This document shows positions 56,301 through 64,000 of a DNA stretch of 64,000 bases, piece after piece (the stretch's first letter is position 1; each line of letters begins with the position of its first letter). Source of the DNA: Thereva unica (Eukaryota; Arthropoda; Insecta; Diptera; Therevidae). The notes below the pieces were generated by a model, which saw only the letters and a list, made by a program, of their open reading frames with translations, made no database searches and was not told the origin of the DNA. Both the position numbers and the translations under genes were made by a program. The stretch spans positions 1-64,000 of the forward strand of contig CATLJY010000148.1 in assembly GCA_949987705.1 (NCBI GenBank), written 5' to 3'.

Positions 56301-59300
56301 ATGCAGAATTCACCATTTTCAAACACCATGTCATCTACAGTGACCGGAAGAATCGCCATACTCAATGGCGAAAACTATATAACCTGGAAAATCCAGATGG
56401 AAGCCCTACTACACAAAAACAGATTACTTTCTTACGTCAACGGAGAAACTCCCGAACCAACCACCATTGCTGAAAAACCGGCATGGAAAGAAAAGGATCT
56501 GGACGCCAGAGCAGAGATAATCTTAACACTGTCTCCTGAAGTTCTTCAAGTAGCACAAAATCATCAGACCTCTAAAGGAATCTGGGACGCTCTCAAGGAA
56601 GCATATGACAAAACAGGTCCACGCAAGAAAGCCGAACAGTACAGAAAGCTTATGTCCACAAAGATGGAACCAGGTCAGAAAATTATAGAATACATTAATC
56701 AATTTAAAATTTTAGTGAACACGCTCAACTCGCTGCAAGCAACAATCGACGAAACGCTGCTGGTAATCTTACTTCTGGACGGGCTCACATATGAGTACCG
56801 TGAAATTGTTGCCGCATTTGATGCCCAAAGCACCTATCCAGAAATCCAGACAGTCTACACCCGACTATTAGAAATCGGCGACAGACATAAAAACGACGAA
56901 GGAACTACGTCAACAGGAACACCCTTACAAGCACTCAAGTTAAATTTTCGAACCTATAACCGATACAATAAAAATCGCAACAAAAACCAAAATACGCGCT
57001 GTGAAACGTGTAAACGTAAGAACCACCTAACAAAAGATTGTTACTATAATAAACATAAAGGCCGTAAATCAACTACAGACGAAAACCCAACTGTTGAACA
57101 AGGTTTTGTCATAAAAGAGACGGCTAACAAAATATCCTCAAATTCGAATTGGTGCATTGATAGCGGCGCAACGTCACATATGTGTAATGATCAAAACCAG
57201 TTTAAAAACCTAACCTTATACGCAGTGCCAAAATACGTCCACATGGCTAATGACCTCCCTGAAACGATTGAAGGTATTGGCACAGTGCAACTTAACGTAA
57301 AAATAAATGGGCATAATAGAATCATAGAATTATATAATACACTGTTCGTTCCAAATCTATCAGATAGTTTAATTTCTGTAGCCAAAGTAACTAGTAGTGG
57401 TTGTGAAGTTGGATTTAAACACAAAGGCGCAGAAATAAAAAACCCAAAAGGCAATATTTTAATAAGAGCACAAAAACATAAGGGACTATACATCGTACAA
57501 AATAGGGTTGATTCGAATGAAATACTAGCTGTTGCCCAAAAACAACAAAAGCTACCAAATCAAGAATCAACCAAGTCAGGATCACTAGAAGAATGGCACA
57601 AAAGATTTGGTCACCTAAATGTGCAATCGTTGATGAAGCTCCAAAGAGATAAAATGGTGATTGGACTTCCGTCATCGTTTTCAAAACAAGAACTTCAATG
57701 CACAGCCTGCATACGCGCAAAACAAACAGCTCAAGCTTTTCCTAAAAACACCAATAAAGAAAAGAGTACGAGCAAAGTTCTAGAGTTAATTCACTCTGAT
57801 GTATGTGGACCAATGCAGGTAGAATCTCTAAATAGAAGTTTATACCTTATCACATTTATCGATGACTATTCCCGCAAAATTTTCGTATATTTCATGCGCC
57901 ACAAGAATGAAGCACTGACAAAATTTCAAACATTCAAAGCCCTGGTGGAAAAACAAACGGGAAAGCAAATCCAAATACTCCGCACGGACAACGGCACGGA
58001 ATATTGTAACAATGCTTTCTTCCAATTCCTAAATGAGCAAGGAATTCGACACCAAACGACCATTGCTCATACACCACAACAAAACGGGGTTGCTGAACGT
58101 GCAAACAGAACTTTACTGGACATGGCTAGATGTTTAATGCTCGAAGCAAATCTCCCTGGCACACTATGGGCAGAATTATTGCACACAGCTGCATACATCC
58201 GAAACAGATGTCCAACCAATGTAAACCAGGACAAGACTCCTGAGGAAATATGGACAGGTCGACGTCCTATAATAACACACTTCCGCCCTATTGGACTTAA
58301 GACCTTTGTGTTAACGAAACCACAGCCAAGAGGAAAATTCGCCGCAAGGAGTGAAGAAGCTGTACACATTGGCTATTGCGATGAATCCAAAGCCTATAAG
58401 CTGTGGCGACCAGGCACCAAAATGATAATTAAGGCTCGCGATGTAAGCTTTACAAACAAAAACTGGAACAACAATTTAAGTAAAAAACCGCAGAATGACG
58501 CACAAGAGTATAGCAATGTTTGGCTCATAACAAACCAACTAGCACAAACATGCGATATATCAAAGGTAAACGGAGTAAACACGTCACACGATCAGGAGGA
58601 GAAAACTCTCACAAATGAAGACAGCGCCTCATCAAATGAAAAAGATTGTTCAATACAATCACCAAACGTGTCCTTTGAACTGTCTAATCTATCCGCACCC
58701 AATTTTGAATCTACAGTGATAAATGCAGAAAATGAAAATTCCAGTTCGTCCCAAGAATTGACGTATCTAACTGCAATAGATGATCCTACAAACTATGCAG
58801 AAGCAATGAACTCCAGTCATGCAGAAGATTGGAAAATGGCCATCCAGGAGGAATACCAGTCCCTTACACGAAACAAAGTATGGGAACTTGTGAAAAGGCC
58901 TGAAAATGCAAACATAGTTGGTTGCAAATGGGTCTTCAAGACCAAATATAGACCTGATGGATCAGTGTACAGAAGGAAAGCTAGACTCGTAGCCAAAGGT
59001 TACAGCCAGATACCCGGCATAGACTACAATGATACCTACGCACCAGTTGCAAACATCACTTCTGTCAGATTACTGCTAGCTATCGCAGCAGAATACCAAT
59101 TACTTACCTTCCATCTTGATATCTCTACAGCATTTTTAAATGGTGAGCTCGAAGAAAATGTGTTTATGGAACAACCTGAAGGATTTATTGAAGGAAATCA
59201 GAACGTTTGGAAACTAAAGAAAGCATTGTACGGACTTAAACAAGCAGGAAGGCAATGGAGCAAAAAATTACATTCCGTTCTACAGAGCCTACAGCTGAAA

Positions 59301-60320
59301 CCGTCCAATTATGATAAATGCTTATACTATCATAACTCAGCAAAGACATTCCTACTACTCATCGTATACGTCGACGATCTACTAATCTGTACCAACAGTC
59401 TTACTTTGTATCAAAATATATTTCAGACATTATCTTCAAATTTTGCAGTAAAAGCTCTCGGAGACCCCAAGCTATGTATCGGGATAGAAGTAAAGAAAGA
59501 CAAGTACGGCATATCGATAAAACAAAGCGGATACATCAAGAATCTCGTTAAAAAATATAATCCTGGCAAATCCAGTCGACAACCAATAAGGTCTGGAACA
59601 AAATTAGAGAAAAATCCTGCAGTTCTAGGGGAAAATGAACCTGTTGATCACAAAAAATATCGCGAAATAATAGGTCACTTGCTGCATCTCTCAACCTTCA
59701 CTCGTCCAGACATCGCATACGCAACAAATGTGTTATCACAATTCAGTCAAGCACCAAAACGCCAGCATTGGAACACAGCAATCAATGTGATAAAGTATTT
59801 ATCCGGAACAGCTGAGTCAGAACTATGGTATCGCATCGGCACCAACAAGCCCCTTTACGGATATGTGGATGCAAGTTACGCAAATAATTCAGATACCTTT
59901 CCCTCTCAAACCGGTTACGCGTTTTTGTACGCTGGAAGCAGCATCACTTGGGCATCCCGCAAACAGTCAATTGTAGCAACTTCAACAACTGCAGCCGAAT
60001 ATATAGCCCTATCAGCAGCAGCTACAGAAGCTGAATACCTATATCACCTAACAACAGAGATAGGAATTACAAAGGATCCTATTCTGCTTTACTGTGATAA
60101 TACGGCAGCCATTGGTATTGCAGAACAAATTGCAAACCAGAAAAAAACGAAACATTTACCTGTCAAGTATCATTCCGTTAAGGAAGCAATCGCCAGAAAG
60201 GTGATAAAAGTTGAATTCATCCCTACAGATAAAATGGCAGCAGATACCCTAACAAAGGTCACAACCACGGATACGCATTCAAAGTGCATAGAAGCTTTAG
60301 GCATGTTCAACAGGCAGTGA
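56301..60320 (+). CDS. Copia gag-pol polyprotein, intact
   Basis: ATG at 56301 (MQNSPFSNTMSS), 1339 residues, TGA at 60318-60320; no lesion. Gag region (YITWKIQMEALLHKN) with a CCHC knuckle CETCKRKNHLTKDC from residue 234; protease CIDSGATSHM with Asp287; GAG-pre-integrase domain (HKRFGHLN, CTACIRAK); integrase core Asp500, Asp563 (RTDNGTEY), Glu599 (NGVAERANRT), spacing 62 and 35; RT with WVFKTKY, FHLDISTAFLNGEL and YVDD (Asp1025, Asp1026); RNase H with YVDASYAN and TAAEYIALS; end TDKMAADTLTK. The order PR-IN-RT-RH is diagnostic of copia. An alternative upstream start is not needed, as the frame before this ATG has no other ATG. Confidence 0.97.
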   Translation: MQNSPFSNTMSSTVTGRIAILNGENYITWKIQMEALLHKNRLLSYVNGETPEPTTIAEKPAWKEKDLDARAEIILTLSPEVLQVAQNHQTSKGIWDALKEAYDKTGPRKKAEQYRKLMSTKMEPGQKIIEYINQFKILVNTLNSLQATIDETLLVILLLDGLTYEYREIVAAFDAQSTYPEIQTVYTRLLEIGDRHKNDEGTTSTGTPLQALKLNFRTYNRYNKNRNKNQNTRCETCKRKNHLTKDCYYNKHKGRKSTTDENPTVEQGFVIKETANKISSNSNWCIDSGATSHMCNDQNQFKNLTLYAVPKYVHMANDLPETIEGIGTVQLNVKINGHNRIIELYNTLFVPNLSDSLISVAKVTSSGCEVGFKHKGAEIKNPKGNILIRAQKHKGLYIVQNRVDSNEILAVAQKQQKLPNQESTKSGSLEEWHKRFGHLNVQSLMKLQRDKMVIGLPSSFSKQELQCTACIRAKQTAQAFPKNTNKEKSTSKVLELIHSDVCGPMQVESLNRSLYLITFIDDYSRKIFVYFMRHKNEALTKFQTFKALVEKQTGKQIQILRTDNGTEYCNNAFFQFLNEQGIRHQTTIAHTPQQNGVAERANRTLLDMARCLMLEANLPGTLWAELLHTAAYIRNRCPTNVNQDKTPEEIWTGRRPIITHFRPIGLKTFVLTKPQPRGKFAARSEEAVHIGYCDESKAYKLWRPGTKMIIKARDVSFTNKNWNNNLSKKPQNDAQEYSNVWLITNQLAQTCDISKVNGVNTSHDQEEKTLTNEDSASSNEKDCSIQSPNVSFELSNLSAPNFESTVINAENENSSSSQELTYLTAIDDPTNYAEAMNSSHAEDWKMAIQEEYQSLTRNKVWELVKRPENANIVGCKWVFKTKYRPDGSVYRRKARLVAKGYSQIPGIDYNDTYAPVANITSVRLLLAIAAEYQLLTFHLDISTAFLNGELEENVFMEQPEGFIEGNQNVWKLKKALYGLKQAGRQWSKKLHSVLQSLQLKPSNYDKCLYYHNSAKTFLLLIVYVDDLLICTNSLTLYQNIFQTLSSNFAVKALGDPKLCIGIEVKKDKYGISIKQSGYIKNLVKKYNPGKSSRQPIRSGTKLEKNPAVLGENEPVDHKKYREIIGHLLHLSTFTRPDIAYATNVLSQFSQAPKRQHWNTAINVIKYLSGTAESELWYRIGTNKPLYGYVDASYANNSDTFPSQTGYAFLYAGSSITWASRKQSIVATSTTAAEYIALSAAATEAEYLYHLTTEIGITKDPILLYCDNTAAIGIAEQIANQKKTKHLPVKYHSVKEAIARKVIKVEFIPTDKMAADTLTKVTTTDTHSKCIEALGMFNRQ

Positions 60321-60431
60321 CTTAGGAAAGTGCATGTGAATTAAATCTAACTATGTAAACTGAACTGTGGCTAGTATTGTGGATTGTCATAGCCGAGAAT
60401 TACAGGAATTACTTCAACAGTTGAGGAGGAG

Positions 60432-60608
60432 TGTTGGAGTTTTAGACAACCGTGAAGTTCTTCCTCTCTTCTTCTTTTTTAGTACATCTGTCATACATCT
60501 GTCATTTCATTCTTCTTGTAGAGCTAAGTTCTAACCAGTATCACGATATTGTATTTTTCTATAAATAAATCTTAAAAAGCAAGTGACATCTTTTAAACTC
60601 TGCTAACA
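60432..60608 (+). repeat. Copia 3' LTR
   Basis: Same 177 bp as the 5' LTR with no difference seen by eye, preceded by a purine tract at 60421-60431. Confidence 0.97.
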
Positions 60609-61277
60609 CTTTACTTTTGGAGTTATTAGCAATTTTAACGCAAAAGTTGGCCTTATTTGGTGCTTATTTGGTACTTTTCGACAAAACTCAGGTGAAAAAG
60701 TACTAAAAAAGGACGAAATAGAGCCAATTTCACTATTAAAATTGCTAATAACTTCAAAAGTAAAGGTCGTAGCATAATAATCGTCAGACATTATTCATAG
60801 GAAATTGTCCAAGCTTTCCAATTTTGTAAAACAAAATATTGGTTTATTACGTATTTTTTGGAGAAAAAGGTGGTTGAAGTGGAAATTTTAGTGAAAAAAA
60901 AGAAAATTTTGTCTTTGATGACTCATAACTCTGGATGTTGGTGGGTTGACCCCTTGACTTTTACAGATTTAGATAGGTGGGAGTATTCTGCGTAGATTGA
61001 TGTCTTATTCATTAAAATATCTAAAAAGGTGACAAAAATACAGGGTAATATGTAAACCTCTACCAAAAAAACTTCAAAACGCCATATCTCGAAAACGAAA
61101 AGAGATACCCCCCCCACTTTTACTTTTTTTTGCGATAATTTTTCATGTACTATTTGCCATTTTCCTTTGTACCATGAGTAACGGAACACCCTGTATAGAT
61201 TACAAGACGAAGGCTATGCACCTTATGCACACAAAGCAAAAGAACTCAGTATTGAGAAAGGACTGATTCTTTGGGAT

Positions 61278-63257
61278 CAAGGCCGTACCCAGGAAAAAAT
61301 TTCGGGGGGGGGGGTTAAAACACCGGGGGGTCTGGGATGTATGGAATACCCCCTAGTAAGGCGATGGTCCAGGAAAATTGACAAAATTTAAGTGTAAAAT
61401 GACGCATTTTTAGGACGAGTTTAACTCTTAATTAACCAGAGTTTAGAGGCAATAAAACTATGGTTTGACTCGAGAATTTTGATTAAAAAATTTATTTATT
61501 TATTTTTAATTCGCCAAACAAGGCACACTTAAACTAGTTATAATACTTAGATTAAAGCATAGTGTACAGTCTTTTATAATATAATATTACTATAACTACT
61601 GATAGCTACTAAAAACCTACTATTGTCAGAGAGGGGGTTGTGTTAGTAGGGATCTGAGTATTTTTTTTATAGGATGCCTTGTTGAGTGAAGGGGAGAAAG
61701 AGGAGCTATGGCTATTAACAACCATACAGCATCTGTTGACGGGCTCGTTCCTTGCGTAATCGGTGCGGTGTGGATATTCCCTAAGTAGTTTAGTGTGTCG
61801 TGTGTGTCGAACTACATCATTGAATTTGATTCTGTCCGACAGAAACTGCACTTTAAGCTTTCCATTTAGGACGTCAAAGGCAAGATATGAGCAGTTTCTT
61901 CCTGCTAGACAACGGCATGAGATCAAGCACTTTGAGCCTGTCCAATCTCTTTTGAATGAATTCGATCCTCCTACTGCTCACTCGGAATATAGGATCCCAG
62001 ATAGGACACGCATAATCCAGGATTGGGCGGACTAAAGAACAGAAGAGTGTTTTTGTGACCCATACATTACCAAATTCTTTGGCTCTCCTCTTAATGAAAC
62101 CAAGCAGTTTGTTGGCTCTGGCAGTTATATTATCGTAGTGCAGGTTGAAATTGAGTTTTTTGTCTAGAACGACGCCTAGATCTACGATATGATCAACCTG
62201 ATTCAACATTATGAGATAATAGTTATGGTTCTGTGTGTTTTTTAAGCGGGAGAAGGTAATTGCATGATATTTGCTGGTGTTAAGTTGCAGTTTGTTCATG
62301 GAGCACCAGTCGTGTAGGGCATTGAGCTTTGTCTGCCAGAAGGAAGCATCAGTTTGGGTCTCAATGACACTATAAATTTTGAGATCATCCGCGTAAAAGA
62401 CTACTCTGAGGAAAGCCAGAGGTTACTTCGATCTCATTAGATAGAAATCCTTGGAATCTGATAACCTGTGTTCTTCCGTTCAGATATGATTTTAACCATT
62501 CCAGGGCAGAACCTGATATACAAAACTTTAATAGTTTTGCGATTAGGATGGCGTGGTCCCCTCGATCGAAGGCCTTGCTGAAATCAGTGTACACAGCATC
62601 CAATTGATGGCCGCTCTCCATATCGCATAGCAATTCGGAAATAAGGACCATAGGGCTAGAAGTTGTTGAACGTCCTTTCCGAAACCCATGTTGTTATTCG
62701 TTTAGGTATGGATCGATAAGAGGAGCAATCCTGTCATAAACAAGTTTTTCAAAAAGCTTAGGAATTGATGATAAAATGGCAATGCCCCTATAGTTGTCTA
62801 CCGAGTGCTTGTCACCGGATTTATAGATTGGCGTTAGGTAGGATTTCTTCCACAGCTTGGGAAACTTTCCTAACGATAAAGATTTGATGAAGATGCGATG
62901 TGTTGTGAGCAGCACTGGAGGGAAATAGGAGGGAGATTGTCGGGACCATTACCTTTTTTGATATCAAGATTGTTCAAAAATGTTAACGTAATCAAAGAAT
63001 TTTTTAGGATCACTTATGATACTATCACCAACAGAATTAATATATGTAGAGTAGGCCTCGCGAGACCTGTTGGCCAGGCCAGTTCAATTCATAAACACCA
63101 TTAATTAATTAAATTATGAAATACTTACAGGTAGCAAAATATCAAGAAAATATCATTCTCTTTAATTCAGGAAAACTTGTGTTTGAAAATAACTTATTTC
63201 TGGAAAATTTCGGGGGGGGTTTCAACCCCTCTGGCCCCCCCTCTGGGTACGGCCTTG
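61278..63257. mobile_element. hAT-3, non-autonomous hAT-type element, 1980 bp
   Basis: Ends CAAGGCCGTACCCAG and CTGGGTACGGCCTTG with an exact 8-bp duplication TTTGGGAT at 61270-61277 and 63258-63265. G runs next to both ends (TTTCGGGGGGG on each side) are shared. Removing it joins gypsy pol LILWD to GKILIP. It carries LINE-F and no transposase. Confidence 0.93.
61480..63088 (-). pseudogene. LINE-F reverse transcriptase fragment inside hAT-3
   Basis: On minus: NSVGDSIISDPKKFFDYVN near 63030, GNGPDNLPPIF near 62950, KSYLTPIYKSGDKHSVDNYR, GFRKGRSTT, DAVYTDFSKAFDRGDHAIL (motif A), VTSGFPQSSL (motif B, changed from GVPQG), FYADDLKIY near 62390 (motif C), then DLGVVLDKKLNFNLHYDNI and SLVRPILDYACPIWDP to the C-terminus. 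The 3' tail is A/T-rich (61480-61510, AATAAATAAATAAATT on minus). Endonuclease is missing, and a deletion near 62960 and a frameshift near 62400 are present. Jockey-type by motif layout. Dead copy. Confidence 0.85.
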
Positions 63258-63811
63258 TTTGGGATGGAAAAATATTAATACCTTCTAAATTTAGGGACTT
63301 ATTACTAAGGGAATTACACTCTACAGACATGGGAATGAGTAAAACTAAATCAGTACGTCATTATTTTTGGTGGCCAGGCATGACAAAAGATATTGAAGAT
63401 TATACAAAAAGCTGTGAATCATGTCTGCTAAACTCTTCTCTTCCAGAAAAATCACCTCTTCTTGGGAAATAACGAAAAGGGTATGGTCCAGAATCCATAT
63501 AGATTATGCAGGGCCTAAATGGGGATTTTGGTTTCTAATCATAGTAGATTCGAAGTCTAAATGGGTTGAAGTTTTCAAAACGAAAACAACGTCTTCAGAA
63601 TTCACTAGACAAAAGTTACGCGAAACTTTCGCACGTTTTGGATTATGTGACATGATTGTTTCTGACAACGCTTCCATCTTCTTATCAAAAATTCTTCAAG
63701 ATTTTTTTGACTCAAATGGAATAATACACAGAACCACTCCAACTTATTATACTAAAACGAACGGACAAGCTGAAAACTCTGTACGCACAATTAAAAACGC
63801 ATTGTTCAGAG

Positions 63812-64000
63812 CAGCCGCGGATTCAAGGGGGGGGGGGGGGTCACGGGGGTCATGACCCCCCCCAAAAGCTCGAACTATGCAATCATAGAGATGGGAGAAA
63901 CCAAAAGCTGCTGACGCTTCTGCTACTTGTCGAACATCTTGAATGTCTCAACTGATCAACGTCTCGGTCCAACATGTCTTCTTCTTTCTTTCTTTAAACT
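63812..64000. mobile_element. hAT-4, left end, continues beyond window
   Basis: Gypsy integrase frame (RTIKNALFRA) stops at CAGCCGCGGATTCAAGGGGG, a CAG-starting, G-rich end like those of many insect hAT elements. The right end and target duplication are outside the window, so identification is tentative. Confidence 0.5.

Larger units (their letters stand above)
56049..60608 (+). mobile_element. Complete Ty1/copia retrotransposon, 4560 bp
   Basis: Two 177-bp LTRs (56049-56225 and 60432-60608), apparently identical, flanked by CTTTA at 56044-56048 and 60609-60613. It has a primer site, one long ORF and a purine tract (TTGAGGAGGAG) before the 3' LTR. All parts needed for transposition are present, so the insertion is recent. 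Confidence 0.97.
55611..61197. mobile_element. Palindromic foldback element, about 1.02 kb, with copia inserted in it
   Basis: Ends TATACAGGGTGTTCCGTTAC and GTAACGGAACACCCTGTATA. Left arm 55611-56048 pairs with the right arm 60760-61197, nearly base for base; one visible difference is the G/C run length (9 against 8). The middle part (60614-60760) itself folds (GTTATTAGCAATTTTAA / TTAAAATTGCTAATAAC). Without copia the element is about 1022 bp. TA or TATA flanks it. No ORF of its own. Confidence 0.9.
53984..63811 (+). pseudogene. Ty3/gypsy pol (RT, RNase H, integrase), split by three insertions
   Basis: Starts NSIVGRDFI just after the missing protease. RT: EWGTPLVVV, KLDIKQAFMQL, PYGIKPA, YVDD at 54647-54658. 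RNase H: VTTDASKHSV, NYSVVDKEALAV, RTDQRSL. The linker ends KSKSV at 55610, where a foldback holding copia is inserted. It resumes at about 61198 with LQDEGYAPYAHKAKELSIEK and GLILWD, then is cut by hAT-3 (61278-63257). Then GKILIPSKFRDLLLRE, the integrase zinc region (HYFWWPGM, CESC), and core HIDYAGP (Asp), IVSDNASIF (Asp), TNGQAENSV (Glu). A one-base shift lies near 63463. Cut again at 63812. Inactive in this state. Confidence 0.9.

Noticed and set aside
61080..61197. Minus-strand ORF matching the end of the gypsy ORF (FRYSWYKGKWQ)
   Set aside because: It is the other arm of the foldback palindrome read on the opposite strand, not a gene.

Overview
This window looks like intergenic heterochromatin-like DNA of an insect (at least an arthropod). 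The base composition is AT-rich. Every recognisable protein-coding stretch belongs to a transposable element: BEL/Pao, Ty3/gypsy and Ty1/copia retrotransposons, several non-LTR elements (LINEs), a SINE, hAT, Tc1, PIF/Harbinger and foldback/MITE-type DNA elements. The copia element has the half-tRNA-iMet primer binding site known from Drosophila copia. I found no convincing host gene, no complete tRNA or rRNA gene, and nothing bacterial or CRISPR-like. I cannot name the species.

Layout. 1-9561: an uninterrupted BEL gag-pol ORF (1-4200) with a candidate 3' LTR, a decayed second BEL (5413-7578), and the pol tail and LTR of a third BEL (8088-9561) split by a 1020-bp hAT element. 9562-14300: a stretch without genes, a tandemly duplicated SINE (minus strand), a ~150-bp tandem repeat array and a decayed LINE carrying RNase H. 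14335-24716: a Tc1-like element opened by an 8.7-kb block. That block holds LINE-A, which is itself opened by a long-inverted-repeat element (15401-19683) whose unique core is a fragment of a gene with a cysteine-rich CXC-like C-terminus. One arm of that element is in turn opened by a hAT.

24900-37150: a 128-bp-type satellite hosts LINE-B, apparently full length with ORF1 and ORF2. LINE-B ORF2 is broken by a two-gene PIF/Harbinger element (28880-34194), whose transposase gene is broken by a TA-flanked MITE (31777-32723). The LINE-B 3' UTR carries a ~2.08-kb (TTTTTAA)n microsatellite. 37516-41640: LINE-C, interrupted by LINE-D (37675-39826) and by a 739-bp MITE (40740-41478). 41641-46877: small foldback elements, an RTE-like LINE tail and an apparently perfect 177-bp inverted repeat. 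47216-49262: the 128-bp satellite again, opposite orientation, with a LINE-A tail inside.

49928-51505: a chromodomain scrap and a LINE endonuclease. 51507 to the window end: a Ty3/gypsy element split into pieces by a foldback and satellite block, by a ~1-kb palindromic foldback that itself contains a complete copia element with apparently identical LTRs (56049-60608), by a hAT holding a LINE fragment (61278-63257), and by a further hAT that runs off the window.

The nesting gives a relative order of insertion. Copia, the 31.8-kb MITE and the hAT inside the long-inverted-repeat arm are the youngest in their stacks; the 13-kb LINE and the Tc1 copy are old. Most boundaries are placed from terminal inverted repeats, target-site duplications or re-joined reading frames seen in the sequence. 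Family names rest on motif recognition without database searches.
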